Origin: Casuarius casuarius
Taxonomy: Eukaryota > Chordata > Aves > Casuariiformes > Casuariidae
Reading direction: 5' to 3'
Length of the DNA: 64,000 bases
NCBI GenBank assembly: GCA_003342895.1
Contig: PTFA01000197.1
Location: 372,001 to 436,000, forward strand
Positions within the stretch are counted from its first letter, which is position 1. Each line of letters opens with the position of its first letter. Shown piece by piece: positions 1 through 13,500 of this stretch. Position numbers and translations under genes: made by a program. The notes under the pieces were generated by a model, which searched no databases, had not been told where the DNA came from, and worked only from the letters and a program-made list of their open reading frames with translations.

Positions 1-222
1 TTCTTTATACGCCTTCTATACAGTCGAAGCTTAATCTAGGTTGCAGCCTCTTTGGTGCATGGTTATCACCCTCTTTCTTTGACTGTGAAGGCCAAATTTG
101 TGAAACAGTAGGGAATAATGATTAACCAATGAGCAGGAAAGGTGGTCACAGTCAGAGTGTCAAAGCAGATTAATTCACCCCATGTCCAGAAAGGATCCAG
201 GTCAATCATTTCTTTAGAGTCA

Positions 223-779
<557 letters not shown>

Positions 780-988
780 TCGGTCACGATGCGTTTTTGA
801 CAAGGGACTGTGTTCCTCATGCAGGTGCCGCTGAGGGGGTCCACGTTCTCCACAATGACGAATGGTGCCTCTTCAAGGGTCACAATACTCAGATGATCGT
901 CCTCACGCTCCTCAGAGTCGGGATACAGCTCAAAGCGGGGCCATACATAATACTTCATCTGCAACTTTTTTTCTTTCCATTTCCCCAC
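780..988 (-). CDS. GRIN2B: GRIN2B coding exon: ATD-to-ligand-domain linker and start of S1
   Basis: This exon encodes 69 codons plus two bases ([18 protein letters not shown] through CQKRIVT, then GA). It matches mammalian GluN2B V376-T442 but is two residues longer. It covers the end of the amino-terminal domain, the linker to the ligand-binding domain, and the first strand of lobe S1 ([15 protein letters not shown]). The second Glu of LEE corresponds to E413 of the glutamate pocket (bases 869-871). The cysteines of [11 protein letters not shown] correspond to C429 and C436, which bond with C456 and C457 encoded by the next exon. The acceptor is CCACAG/GTGGGG and the donor is CCGA/GTATGC. 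The main departure from mammals is [10 protein letters not shown] where human has [18 protein letters not shown] and the whole S1 core are conserved, which identifies GRIN2B rather than GRIN2A, 2C or 2D. Confidence 0.96.
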
Positions 989-3900
989 CTGTGGAGACAC
1001 ATACAATGAAAGATAGACTTCTAGCTGCCCTATCCCTCTGCATCAACCACAGCCCCTGCTGGTCAAGGTAGGAGTACCAGTCTGGAGTGCCCATGCTCAC
1101 AGCCCGTGTGAGACGGAGGCATTTCTAAGGAGAAGGCACTGAGGAAACGCATTCAAACCAGAGGGTAGAGGAGAGCAACAAAGATGTTTGGGCATGTCTC
1201 ATCTCTCTGATGGTCTCACTCACTGGGCAAGTGAGTGAATGAATGTGGGGGAGGAGGGGTACCATCACCGTGGTCAAACAGACATGATGTCTTTCAGCTT
1301 TCTCAGCCAAACAACAAGAGCAGAGCTTGTCTCCTGAAATGTTGACTTCAGCCTGTTAGCCACAATAAAAATGATTTTTCCTGTTAAAAAAGAGGAGAAA
1401 TCAAAACAAATACTGAAACAAAATGCCATTTTGAGACAGACAAACTGAAATACTTCACTTGGAAAAGTCGAAAGAAAAATTCTTTAATTTTTCAAAACTT
1501 TGTCATTTGTTTTCAGTGAAATTCATCAAGTAGTTTCATTTTAACTGAAGTTCTTTTTGATCAGAAATAACTCCTGCTTCTGGAAAAAAGCTGCCCATTC
1601 CTAGTCATGACTGAGTTCATTCTCCTGAGGGACAGAGGACATAGTCAATTGGAGAGGGAGATGTTCTACAGTTTCAGGAGTGTCTTCACAGGAGAACTTG
1701 GACAGAGATGCTTGTTTAACAGCAGTTCTCATTATTGCCTGCTAAGAGCTCACTAAAATATCTGCTCCTGTCTTTTTACAATGACTCGGTTACATACTTT
1801 AGCTGGAGACAAGGAATTGTTCCACGTTTCTGACATGTGAAAAGGAAAATCTAGGATCATTTACGATTTTCACTCTTGCTATGTTTCCATAAGGATATAT
1901 TGCAATCTTACGTCTTTTCATTTTCCGCAGTGTGATATTTCTTAAGCAAAGAGCGATAACATCTTCAAAGGTCAAAAAAGTGGGGTGGGACTCCTTTGCC
2001 TTATAGCTACTGCCACAAATAAGAGTTGCTGTTTTGAAGCTGCTCCAGTCCCTGAAGAGACAATACATTTAGCACACCTGCTGCCCATGGTAGACCATTC
2101 CTTCCAGAAATTCCAGGAAAATTAAGAAAAAAACACCATCGGCTATACTTTCAGCTCTCAAAGTCTCGCCTTTGTTCTCCTTTTCCCCCATCACAGTTGA
2201 CACTAATTAGCACCTTGGTTGGCAGCTTGAGCTGGGAGTGCAAGAAACTAACTGGGCTTGAGCACGAACTTCCCTGCTCATTCCTCAAAGAAAGCCCTCC
2301 AGGCCAGGGCTGAGACACGCTGATGGCAGAGGCAGTGTGTTTGTGTGGGAAGCTTGTGCGACTGCTCTTAGCAGTGTACCTGCTCGGTGGGTAAACAGAA
2401 AAGCTTCGTTCCACTGCAATCCAGCACCACCTCCCACCACCCCCAAATTTCACTCATTTATTTATTTAAATGACAGGAAGGGAGGGAGAAGCACTTATTA
2501 GAGGCTCATTAGGTGTCAGCGGTTATTCTGTGAAACTCAAAGCCCAGCTGGGGTTTGGCATTTGAAAGCAGCCAGAATTCACATAAAACACTTGTCACCT
2601 TCAAAACAAACAAACAACCGCTTCATCTGGCCATGAAAGAAAAACCGACTCTGGGGAGCTTGTGGAGGGAGAAGAAAGGCAGAAGGTAGCACCTGGAGAC
2701 AGCAGCCTCCCCCTATATCACTCTGGTGAGGACACAGCACCCTAGCAAGAGCAGGGCTGTGGGTTTTTTGAGAAGGGGGTGAGGTAGCCATGCAGCTGCC
2801 CTGACCCTTCCTGAGGACCCTCACGATCAGCATCTGGCAAAAAATGCCAAGTGGAGCCTGCCTCCAACAGTCCCTGCCCCTGGGGCTGTTTGAAACAGGA
2901 AGCAGAACACAGCTATTTTGCTGCTTTCTTTTCTTTTGTTTCAATTTTTAAATACACTTCGAGCAGCTGAAAGCTGGCTGATTGGAAGCTCCAGCAACCG
3001 GGGCCCTTTTTGCCCACAGAAGAGGGGTAGTTTTGGCTAGCACAGCAGACAGTCTGTTTTCAAACTAATTTCTAAGCGTTGATGTAGAGAGTGCATTTCT
3101 GAGGGAATAAAGACAATATATTCATAACAGCCTGTTCAGCCCTCAACTTCCCACTCGTTGAGCAAGCAAGTCAATTTACCATCATCTGGGCCATAGATTT
3201 TAATAACCTGTCTTTACCCCACAGGTAACTGAGCTCAGATCCCCAAAACCAGTTCAGTGAAGCCACCAGACAAGCAGAATAACACATGGGGCTCAGTAGG
3301 GACTGGTGATTAAAATGCTGTGCAGAGCAGCCTAGACTTCAGCTCACTAACATTAACTTATCATAGAAATAAGCAGTTGATGAAAGAGACATCTTGCAGT
3401 ATCTCAGCAGCACTTAGATATCACAGTAATAAGCATGATAAAACCCCTAAATGATAAATTAGATCAGATAGGCAAACCCAACTCATAATTACCCAGAAGT
3501 TCTCTGGGACAGAAGGGGAGTTTATAAGGCTGTGTGCCAGGCACGTTTCACAGTGTTGTACTACTACTTGGCTGACATTATGAAATTAGAGTAACAGTGA
3601 CAGTCTTGCAACAGCCTCCTAAGCACTGAAGCACCTAACTGCAAATATGGTAGTACATGTCCTGTTTCCTTATTATCCAATAAAATCCTTATAAAATTGT
3701 CTTAGAAGGAGGAAAAACAAGATGTAAGTGAATGTACTGGCCTAAATCTTAAATTAACTGTGGAGTGTCTCAAGAATACATGCATATCTTACCATTTCAT
3801 TGCTGATTTGAACAATTAGGAATGATAAATAATTGCCTACACACCTGCAGACATGTGCTGATACGAATAAGCAAAATCAGAAAAACTTTGTGAATCAAGG

Positions 3901-5050
3901 GGTGGGGGCAGACTTCGCTAAGTACTCATGCATGCAAGAGTCAAATGTGTATGCAAGTACTTAAAGAAGAGGGAGTGTAAGTAACATGTGGCCAAGGACA
4001 GTAAAGATAGTGAGAAAAGCCACGTGTGCAAAGGATGGACACAATGCAATTGAAAGAAAACTACAGATGTGCATTCTATGCTAGACAATCTGCTGTGAGA
4101 GGGAAGGAGCAATTCACTGTGGGGACAGAGGTTAGCCACAACAGAATTAAATGTCACAGATTTGTCCAGGTAATGATGCCGACTCTTAAAGAATATAACC
4201 TGCCAAGCTGCACAGAGCAGAACAAGGCACTTTTGAAGTCTCAGGGTACTTGGTATTAACAGCTTGTAAACTGCTGTTACTTAGGTTCTGCTCAGTGCTT
4301 GCCTCAGCAAAAAGAGGAAAAATAAACCATTCCAGGCATCCTATGTATTTGTCACCCTGCAGCTCCAAGACCCACCAGGTGTTCTGCGATCAGCGTCCGG
4401 CCACCCAAACTCCTACCAGGAGTCCTGGAGGATCACAAAATCAGCAAAAATAAGAATGGAAGGGATCTTTAAAAAGCCCTTTCTAATCACATTTTCCAGT
4501 CCTTGGGTATGATCCCGCATACCAAACCTCCCAGGGCAGGGGTCCTAAGAGCTCAAATTTCATCTTAACTACTGAGCTACTTCTCCTTGCTCTGTCTGTA
4601 CCAGATCCAATCTTATAAAGAGAAGAATGTCATTTTGGTTTGGAGGTGGATCTGGAGGTGTTGAGGGAGGGGAGCAGCTAATTGTTACCATAAATTCAAG
4701 ATACTACTTTGGATAACAAGCTGTTAGGAGGAGGAGAAGTCCGACATGATTGCAAAGAAGAAAGTGAGAGCTATTGTAGAACAAAAAGCCAACCACATGC
4801 TATTGGTTTGCCTAAGTGTATAAGCTATCCAGAACAGACAAAAGGTAAGATTGCCTATACAAGAGGAAAATAAGTCAGAACCTTCCCAAAGCCGTCCAGC
4901 AGGGTGGCAAAGTGCCTTAACCACGGTATAATGCCACCAGAATAAAGGTATGTTATGTGCATCTTTAATGAAAGGTGTATCATATTAGTCCCTGAAACTA
5001 ATTCTTAACAGAGCTTTTTCTCCCTCCCAAGGGATGCTAAGACTTGTAAG
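989..5050. other. GRIN2B: Intronic sequence without recognised genes
   Basis: Apart from the AT-rich stretch at 1395-1570, I see no repeat family, RNA gene or coding segment here. Open frames on either strand (for example 2579-2944 minus and 3918-4157 minus) have no familiar motifs and overlap each other in different frames. Confidence 0.6.
1395..1570. repeat. AT-rich GAAA/TTTC-motif sequence, possible old repeat
   Basis: This stretch is rich in short words such as TGAAATACTTCACTTGG, TTTTTCAAAACTTT and TTTCATTTTAACTGAAG. Similar composition recurs at 31980-32230, 38420-38640 and 54380-54620. The four may be remnants of one old element family, but I cannot align them convincingly by eye. Confidence 0.3.
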
Positions 5051-5054
5051 AGCC

Positions 5055-5240
5055 ATTTGTGAGAGATATTTGTCTAACTTGTCCTCACACTGACAGAGCC
5101 CATGGTCTCCGTGGGAAGTCTGTTCCAGTGTTTAACTATGCTTCCCCTTAGAAAGGGTTTTTTCCTGATGTCTAACCTAAATCTTTCTTGCTGCAATTTA
5201 AACCCAGGAGAGTGTATTTTCTTATTCTTCCACATGTGCT
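5055..5240 (-). mobile_element. CR1 LINE 3'-end fragment
   Basis: The plus strand reads like the complement of a CR1 3' region: TTGTCTAACTTGTCCTCACA, then GTCTGTTCCAGTGTTTAACT, then CCTGATGTCTAACCTAAATC followed by TTGCTGCAATTTAAACCCA. These are characteristic phrases of sauropsid CR1 3' untranslated regions in reverse orientation. The copy is short and 5'-truncated, has many substitutions and cannot be active. Confidence 0.85.
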
Positions 5241-6129
5241 GTTTTTAGTGTTATCAGGTCAGTAAGATATTTATAACACAGAAGAGCTGATAGTCTCATT
5301 CAATGGATATCATATATGCTACACTGGCAAAAGCAACCACCTGTTCAAATAGCCAATACCCAGAGTAACCATTTATAAAATCCTTACTCAAATTTGTAGG
5401 ATGGACAGCACTAAGAACAAGTTAGTCCCATGAATTTCCAAGATTCTCTGTTCCAGCCAGGGCAGAAGCCAACCTCTGAGCTTTTCCTGATATGCTGAAG
5501 CAGGATTAGCATATGAAGAAACCTCTAGCTAAATATTAAAAACAAAAGAAACCTCCCCTGAAGGTTTAGCTTTCAAGGACTAGGCAGCGTACAAAATCTG
5601 AGCTTACATTCTGGGTGAAATGGAGGGATTCAGATTTATTTCTTGTGCAAAATGCTCAAAAGCATAGGGGTCTGATTTGGGGTGGAGGGTCAGAGGAAAA
5701 TCTGGATCTTTTGGCCCTTCTTTTTCAAGAGATTGCAGGAGAACTATGTTCGGGCAGAGCCTTTGATAGTTTTTATCTCATTCAGGCTCCTACTTCCACC
5801 ATGCCTTGCACTTCTGTTTTCTTTCCTTTTAAATCTTCTGTCACTTGCTGCCGCTCCTGATACATAATAGATATCAGAAAAGGAATAAAAGGGATTTGGT
5901 TTCATTTACAGAATAAAAAAAGACCATTCCAAACTAACCTAGGACTCCAACTGTTTCCCTTATTTCCTAAACAGCACAAACAATGTTTTCTCCCTTTTTA
6001 CACTCTGTCTTCCAGTAGCTGAGGGGCTCGTTCATTTGAGTGGTGTAGCACTAAGGCAGCAACACAGTGCAGGGATTAGAAATCACCAGTTCCCTATTTT
6101 GTCAAAGACCTTTTGGACCTGATCTGCAA

Positions 6130-6245
6130 ACACTTTTGCATCTCCACTCCATATTGTGTAAAATGGAGATAATCATATGTCCTCACCTCCAGAATGCACT
6201 GGGTAGATAAATACAGAAAAGGTCTTGAGGCTCACAAATAGTATG
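6130..6245 (+). repeat. MIR-like SINE remnant
   Basis: The stretch TGTGTAAAATGGAGATAATC followed by CTCACCTCCAGAATGCACTG and TAGATAAATAC resembles the MIR/CORE-SINE phrase 'tgtaaaatggggataat...ctcac...gtgaggataaat'. It is old and diverged. Confidence 0.55.
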
Positions 6246-6263
6246 GAAATGAGCAGGTAAATA

Positions 6264-6276
6264 CACACACACACAT
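6264..6276. repeat. Short (CA)n microsatellite
   Basis: About six uninterrupted CA units lie in an AT-rich context. Confidence 0.7.
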
Positions 6277-7159
6277 GTTTGACAGAGGTAGATGAGAAAA
6301 CACTTATGGCATGTAATTGTGAATGGTGCAAATGGGAAAGCTTTCTGCTTTTAATCTTTGCTGTCAGATAGTTAACTGGAAAAAGTATGTAACTTTTACA
6401 CCTCATTTTAATACATGGAAAAGGGAAAAACAAATACAGAAAAGGTAAAGGTAGGATATTGGGCAGCTAGGCAGAAAATACTAGTGTTCTTGGCAATATA
6501 GTTGACAACCCCTCTGGGAAGCAGGGAGAGGCCAAGCTTGTCAGTACATTTGTTATGGATCCTGAATGAGGACACGGGAAAACCAGAACAACTAGACAGG
6601 ACCCAAAAAGAGCTATTGCAAGAATAATAGAAACACCATAGAAATAGCAATTATAACTGGGACACAACCAGTGGAAGGTATGCACTGCTCAGGGTACATA
6701 AAAGTAGAAGTAAACTGGGGTGTGCTGTTGTAACCTTAATGCTGCAGTATACTGTAAAGAAATAAAAGAGGATACGAATAAAATAGAATCGTTTGCAATC
6801 AAGATAGTTTTTAGAAGACTCGTACAAGATATTCCATTGGGATTGTACTACAGAGGTCTACTTTAAATCCATAGGCTTGCCTTTCAGTATGCATAGAGAT
6901 GTCATTGATGTTATTAAAGAGAAATTATATCAGGAACTAAGTCATTATGGGGCACTTTAGCTTCCTAGAGATAAGTTGAAGAACAAATGCAAATTTTAAC
7001 AGCAGCACCCTTATGTCTTTTTTTCTGGACCTGATAGTTGACACTTTTCTTCACCCCAAAATTACTGATTAGACAATAGGTCATGCTGTTTTACACTCAG
7101 TTTGTGCAAGCAGCAAAGAACCTTACAGAAAAGCTAGTTATCAAGAATAACCTTGGATT

Positions 7160-7560
7160 GAGTGATTAGGGGAACGGAGAGCCTGCCTTAAAGGAGGAGA
7201 TTAAAAGGCTTGTTTAACCTAGATAAATGAAAGCCAAGAGGGGATATGACTGCTCTCTATAAATAAAGGGGGGACAAATGCACAAGGGAGGAAGAAAAGT
7301 TTCTTTTAAACAGAAAAACAATATTGGCACAGGAACAAGTAGTTCAAAACTGGTTGTGAGGAAATTTGCCTTCAAAATAAGATGTTTTTTAACCATCAGA
7401 TGAGGGACGTTTTGGAACAGCTGTCCAAAAAGTGCAGTGAAATCAACTTAAGTGGGGTCAAGACGATACATAGCTGATTTGCATAGGGTTATATAATGTT
7501 GCTACATACAGCAGGAGGGGTGGGACTAGATGAGCCTTTCCAGTCCAGCGGCCTTAAGTA
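7160..7560 (+). mobile_element. CR1 LINE 3'-end fragment
   Basis: The sense-orientation CR1 tail is recognisable from GGGGATATGACTGCTCTCTA, TAAATAAAGGGGGGACAAAT, AGGGAGGAAGAAAAGTTTCT, ACAATATTGGCACAGGAACA, TTAACCATCAGATGAGGGAC and TTTTGGAACAGCTGTCCAA. It finishes near GGGACTAGATGAGCCTTTCC. It belongs to the older CR1 class shared by turtles, crocodilians and birds. It is non-coding, 5'-truncated and strongly diverged. Confidence 0.88.
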
Positions 7561-10500
7561 AACAGAAGCAAGAGGAGGAAATCCTCTATGGAAAACCTTT
7601 TCTCCTTGACTTTTCAGTCTGCAGATGTCCGAGCACCATCTAAATCATTATCCCTCTGTCTCCCAACTCATCTGCACAAACACAAAGGCTCTTCTGACTG
7701 GTGTCTTCACATCCTAAGTGCACACTTTCCTCATTCAGCAGCAAAACCGTTTCATCTGCCTTAAGAATAGACCATCCCTCTTTGCCTTTAACCAAGCTGG
7801 TTAAGTCATGACTCTCGTTCTCCCACTGCTGACATCACAGCCATTTCCAAACATGTCATCCCTGTGATGCTGCAAGTCTGTATCCTCAGACAGGCTGGTC
7901 TACAGCTAAGCAAGCAAGTGGAGAAGAGATGCCACAGAGAGCAAAAATCTCCTGTTTACAAACACTTAGGGTGATTAATTAGCCACATCAGCTAAAGCAG
8001 ACAAGAAATGGTTGTGAACACACCACAAGCAAAATTAATTAACACAGAAAAAACATTCCTTCCTAAACCTCAAGTTCACCTTCCACAACCACCTGGGGAA
8101 GGCTGCTTTCTCCACTGCACCTGCAGAAGCAGGAATTGCTTCTGATGGCCTTTCAATTAAATGAGAAGCATACAGGAGATGGTGCAATTTTCTTCCCTCT
8201 ATTTTTGAACAGCACCTAGAATATGCCAGAGGGAGGCTCAGCACAGAATAAGGACAGGATGAAGTACCTGCTGTTGCTTTACATCCCATTTCTGCAGTTC
8301 TGCGAATAAAAGCACTTTTCAGAAATGCAATATCCCTGCTCACTGAGGTCTGGCATTTACATAGCTCTTGCCGTTTTTGCAGAAACATTTATTTCCTGAA
8401 CCATTATACTCTTTCTGCAGTTGCTGAGGTCCTGTCCCCTGCCATGATTAGCCTGAGAAGGTTAATGAGATATACTTTGAAAGCTTCTGTCTTCTTCAAA
8501 GTGAATGAACTATGGAGCTCCACCAGTGTCACAGAAAGGCCAGGAATGCCAAGGTGTTTGCCTTGGTAAATCATTCCTCAAAGCCAGAAGGTATCAAGAG
8601 AGGTTTACAGGCATCAGCTGATAGTTCTCACTGGCTGATGGCATCGCTCCTGTTGGTAGTGTTAACTTGGTAGCACAGAGTGTTGTTCATTGAGGCAATG
8701 TTGGCTCATGTAGGAGTTGTATGATTTCCAGGGGAACGTACTAACAAAAGGTCTTCAGTACTTCATGACATACATGAAAATGACAACCATGTTTAATGGA
8801 AATGCACACTGCAGTTAGCACAAGCATAACTGGTAGAGCCATCAGAGGGAGCAGTTCATGGTAGTATGGACTGCGGTCTGGGTGGGCTGGAGGATGTAAG
8901 TAATTCAGGAAAGCCATAGCTTCTAGGGGGGGCAAATCAGGTGTTAGGATCTTGGAGGAAGAGTTAGAAAAAATATATATCTTTACAAGCACTGCAGACT
9001 TAAAAAGAAAAGTACTAACCCAGGATTGCACAGCTGCACCATTCAGAATAAACCTCCTCCCCTAAACCAGGAACCACAGCACCTAACTCAGGCTCTTGCT
9101 TCAATAATCTTTCATCTGTAGAGCCTCATGCCCTTCTGAAATGACTCTGAGTGAGGAGAGGGGAGCTTAATTCCATGTTCTTAAAACCAGCAGCATCAGG
9201 CTATTCTGATTGTGCTCTGGGAGATGAATTAGAAAGCTAGGGAGCTTTAGACTGCCCCTGTCACTTGCTCATCTAAGATGAAAGCAGGTTTCACCTTGAG
9301 CGTCTCTACTGCTCTCCTCTGCAGAACTGTGGGGCCGGGAAAATGTAGCAGGGGTACTCGTAAGATGGCGTGTTTTGTGTGACAGAGGGTTCAGGAGTTA
9401 CAAAGGTTTAAAGAAAGATATGTGTATGCATGTATTTTTATGTGTATGTATAAGCATCTAGATGTTTTATAAAAGCATTTTGCAGTCTCTAAGAGCACAT
9501 CCGCACTGTGCAGGTGTGTGCCTGCATCCAGTACGTGTCCATGCATGTAATGCCCTATCTAATGATTTTTCCCCTTGGCTTTTTTTGTTGAGTGCTGGGC
9601 TTGGGTTTGCTTTTTGCTGAGCTTTCATTTCTCTCACTCAGACTATTTCTTCCCCCCCCGAAACATGCTACACTGACGGAGGAACTTGCCAATTCATGCC
9701 ACAGTCTGAGAAAAAGTTTAAAGCTTCAGCTGATAGGTGCAGTTCCTGTGTCCAGTGACACCTACTCTTTACCCAGAATGAATCTCTCTTTCAGGATCGC
9801 TTGGGATCTGAGGCTGAAGGATTGTCTAAAAATACAGATTTAGAGGAAGGCCAAAGAAGTCTCCTCCTACAGAGAAAAGCTAAATATTGAAGCAGACCTA
9901 GCCATGCAGGCAGGGGTGGGAGAGGATGCAGCACAAAGAGAGAGGGGCAGGTTGCCTAAACCTCACTGCTTTCTGAACTGTGCAAGACACATTGCAGTTG
10001 CTGCCTCAAAAAGCATCTCTGAGAATAGACAGTTGCTTTAACTTTGATTGAGGAGGGGCCACAGTGGGTGAAATATCACCCTCTGTTGTATACACCAGCC
10101 AGAGCCCCAATGCCCCTGACCTGCACACTACAGCCAGGCATTGGGCTCACAGAGAAAGAGGCACAGGCAGGCACAGCCACACACACACCCCTCCACAGGG
10201 AGACGCAGCCTATTCAGCTCTTCTCTCTCCAGTGGAAAGGGGAAGAACATGCCTGAGTGGAGGAAATACTGCATGTTCTGAGAGCATGATTTCCAGACAG
10301 GCACTTGCAGAGCTGTAGACCCCCCACTTCCTTTCCTCTCCCACCACCAAGAGCTCTGGGCATGTGATGGCAAATGCTGCTACCCTGCTGCACACCCCTT
10401 GTCCAGATCCCAGCCCTGTATTTGCCCTGGTGTGGCCACAGCCAGCCTCTCAGGGAGGAGCAGGCAAGAAGGACACCCGGCTGGGCTGTGTGTCTGCATG

Positions 10501-13500
10501 CCCCCTCCAGCCCGTCACATGGCAGGGGACCTCGTGCACTGCAGTGGGGCTGTGGGGGTCTTTGCCAAGGGGTGACCTGCTGATCCACTGCCCCAAGTTG
10601 TAACTGGATCCTTAACATGAGTGGAAACAACAGCCCTGTTCTGCACCTTGGTCCCCTAACCCATTCACTTCAGTACTGCTCTCTTCACTCAGCTTTTTAA
10701 AGGGGCCAGATGGGAAGCAAATCTGGCAGATGGAAAAGGGGCATCCAGGGACACCCTTGCTGCTATATGTGTGCATAAGGGGCTTGCCCTCTGGCATCCT
10801 TGCACCTTTTGTTACCTACTCTCTCAGACCCATCTCTGTGGAGGAGAAGAGGGTGGAGAGATAACCTCACTGCCCTCTTTCTCCCTCCGTCCTTCGCTTA
10901 TGTCCTGTTATGCTCCCCAATAAACACAGGGCTCAGGGAGTTGGGGAGGGAAACAGGGGCAGCAGACAACTCCTGCCTCATGTGTCTGAGAGGAAGAGGA
11001 TGGTGGTCCCTCCTGCTCGCCAGCAGCACCCAACCACCTACACACTCACAGCCCTGGCCCTCTTCAGCCACCCAGCAGACTCTGTGAGGCAGGAGAAAGC
11101 CAGCAGGCAAGTGTGCATTTGTGTGTGCATTCCCCGCTGCCACAGATCTATCTTCGCACCACTGCCTGCCTCATGTCTTTAGTCTGGTGCCATGCTGTCA
11201 CTGTGCCAGGACCAGCAACAGGAGCAAGACCAGTACAAGAAGTGCAGAAACCAGTGAGAATGGGGGTGTAATTCCTGGCATGATCTTCCCGCTGTCTCAG
11301 CTCCCACTGACTTGGATCCTGCGAGCTGGGTTGGGGGCATATGGAGGAAACTGGGCTGAGAAACAGTTGTTTGCCCACTTACCTGCTCCAAGCTAGGGCC
11401 AGCCACATGGGGCTGGAGCTGGCTGTTTGTCCCCGTTTCAGCATCGCCCAAATGGTACACTTGCCTTGTGTTTGGAAGTGAAGCGCTGGCCCAAACCTGA
11501 GCAGTGTCAACGCCACGCGTCTCTGCCAGCAGTGTTACTGGGGTATTTCTGTCTGTTCTGCTGCAGACTGGCCTGGCAGACAGGAGAGCCTGCCGGGGCA
11601 GCTGAGTTGCTTTGAGGAGGCAGATGTGGGCTATAGACCACTAGCTGAAAAGTCCTGCCTTAGGAGCTTATACCTCAGCCCTGGACAGGGTCACTTCTCA
11701 AAGGGATGAGAGTTCAAGAAAGGGACCTGGGAGCTGCAGGATCCCACATGACCTAGAGCAGAGTGCTGAGCTCTGTTGGAGAACACAGAGGGAAGTTACC
11801 ATGGCGCCTTGCTGTGTTTGAGCAGATCATTGGATGGGTACAGCCAGCTCTGCCAGCACCCTACAGACAAGACTTGACCCTTGGACAGAGTCCGCCAATG
11901 GGACAGCTGGGTTCATTGCACACATGCGCACTACTACCATGCTGACCAGAGCCAGAAAGCATGCTGTGAGCAGCAGGGAGTGGCTCTGCCAGAAGAGTTT
12001 GCTCTTTCCCATCTCATACACAGATGCATGTGTGCATGCACACACACACATGCACACGCACACAGCAGCAGTCATCCTGAGCTGATCTCGGCTTGGAGTC
12101 ACCAGACAAGATCCCAGCTGAGGCCATCTGAGCTGCAAGTCATCCCTGTGCACAAAGAGCACTATCAGACGAGCACTGTCAGAGAGAGTGGTAACCTTAA
12201 AACCAGTGTTTTAGGGAAGCAAGAAGAAGCCACGTATTGGCCAGCTCTAGCTAGAAAAGGAGGGTTAGGCCAAGGACTGATTTCTTGAGGGCATGACCTT
12301 AGAGAGAGAAAATTACCCAGTTCTCTTAGCACTGATGGATGCCAGGAACACCCAATTTTCAAAGACTTTTCTGTCATTTTGTGCCTAAACATGTCAGCAC
12401 AAAGCAGATGTTGTGGGATTCCCTTTCTGCAGCCAGAAGGAAGAAGAACAGGGATGACAGAGAAAGTCTTGGAGACATAAGATGAAGTTAAGGTTCTCAG
12501 CAGGTTGCAAAAGGTCCTTTGTGGCACATATAAGTGCATACATGGAATGACTTCCTGCGGTCTGGAACTAGCTGGATGACTTCAAATGTGTATTTAAATC
12601 TGTGTGTACTGTATAGTTGCCTCTATTACAGGGGGAGCTAGTAGTAAGCCTGTAATTAGATTCTGTGACACTTTCCATTACAAAAGTCTGTAGACCAATT
12701 CTCTGAGAAGAGCCAACATCTCCATGTTTTGCAACAGGCATTTGAAAGTCAGCAGGGAAAAAACCCTCAGGCTAAGGACATGATTTTTACTTTGGCCCAT
12801 CAAATTTCATTCAGTCTTAACTGCATTATAAACTGTTAAATAATCATCATTTCTTTTCTGTCACTTTTGTGCAGAAATCCTGGCAGACAGCCCAAATAGC
12901 ATCTGAGCATGAACATTTTAAGAGCTAAGTCCATCATCCCAGTAAATCTGTGGGGACACTCCTACTAGTACCACAGTCAGTACAAAGATCACCTCAGATT
13001 TGGCAGAGCAAGGGAAGGACAAAGCCAGATTAGACTCCCCATGTAGTAGGGACAGGTCATCCAAATCCACCTCCATCTTTTAAATGCACTCTACTGTGAA
13101 AAGCTCCCTTGCACTCCACCATCTAGCATGCAGAAGAAAGGCAAACTGGTCTGAGCTGTCATGACTGTCTGTGGCATTAGTACAGATTAGTCATGCTAGT
13201 CACTGGACTCAGCAGTCAGAGTCAGTGCCAAAGACTCGGCATGCAAGAGAATGAACAACACATTTCTGCAGAAAAGAATTTGGGTTTTCCATTTAAAAAA
13301 AAGAAAAAATATATAAATCAAACTACATTAAAAGGACTGTACTTAGGTTGTAATATTGGTAAATAGCAGGTTTACAGTTTCCTTTTCAAACTTACTTCCA
13401 TCCCACTTGTGTGTGGACATTTTAATTCAAGATTTAATTAATGTGTGCATACAACTTTCTCCATGGGGTCCCTGCCTCAATCCCTGTACTGGAAAGATAT

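Noticed and set aside
10214..10630. 138-codon minus-strand open frame
   Set aside because: It lies in the G+C-rich stretch where stop codons are rare and several frames on both strands are open.
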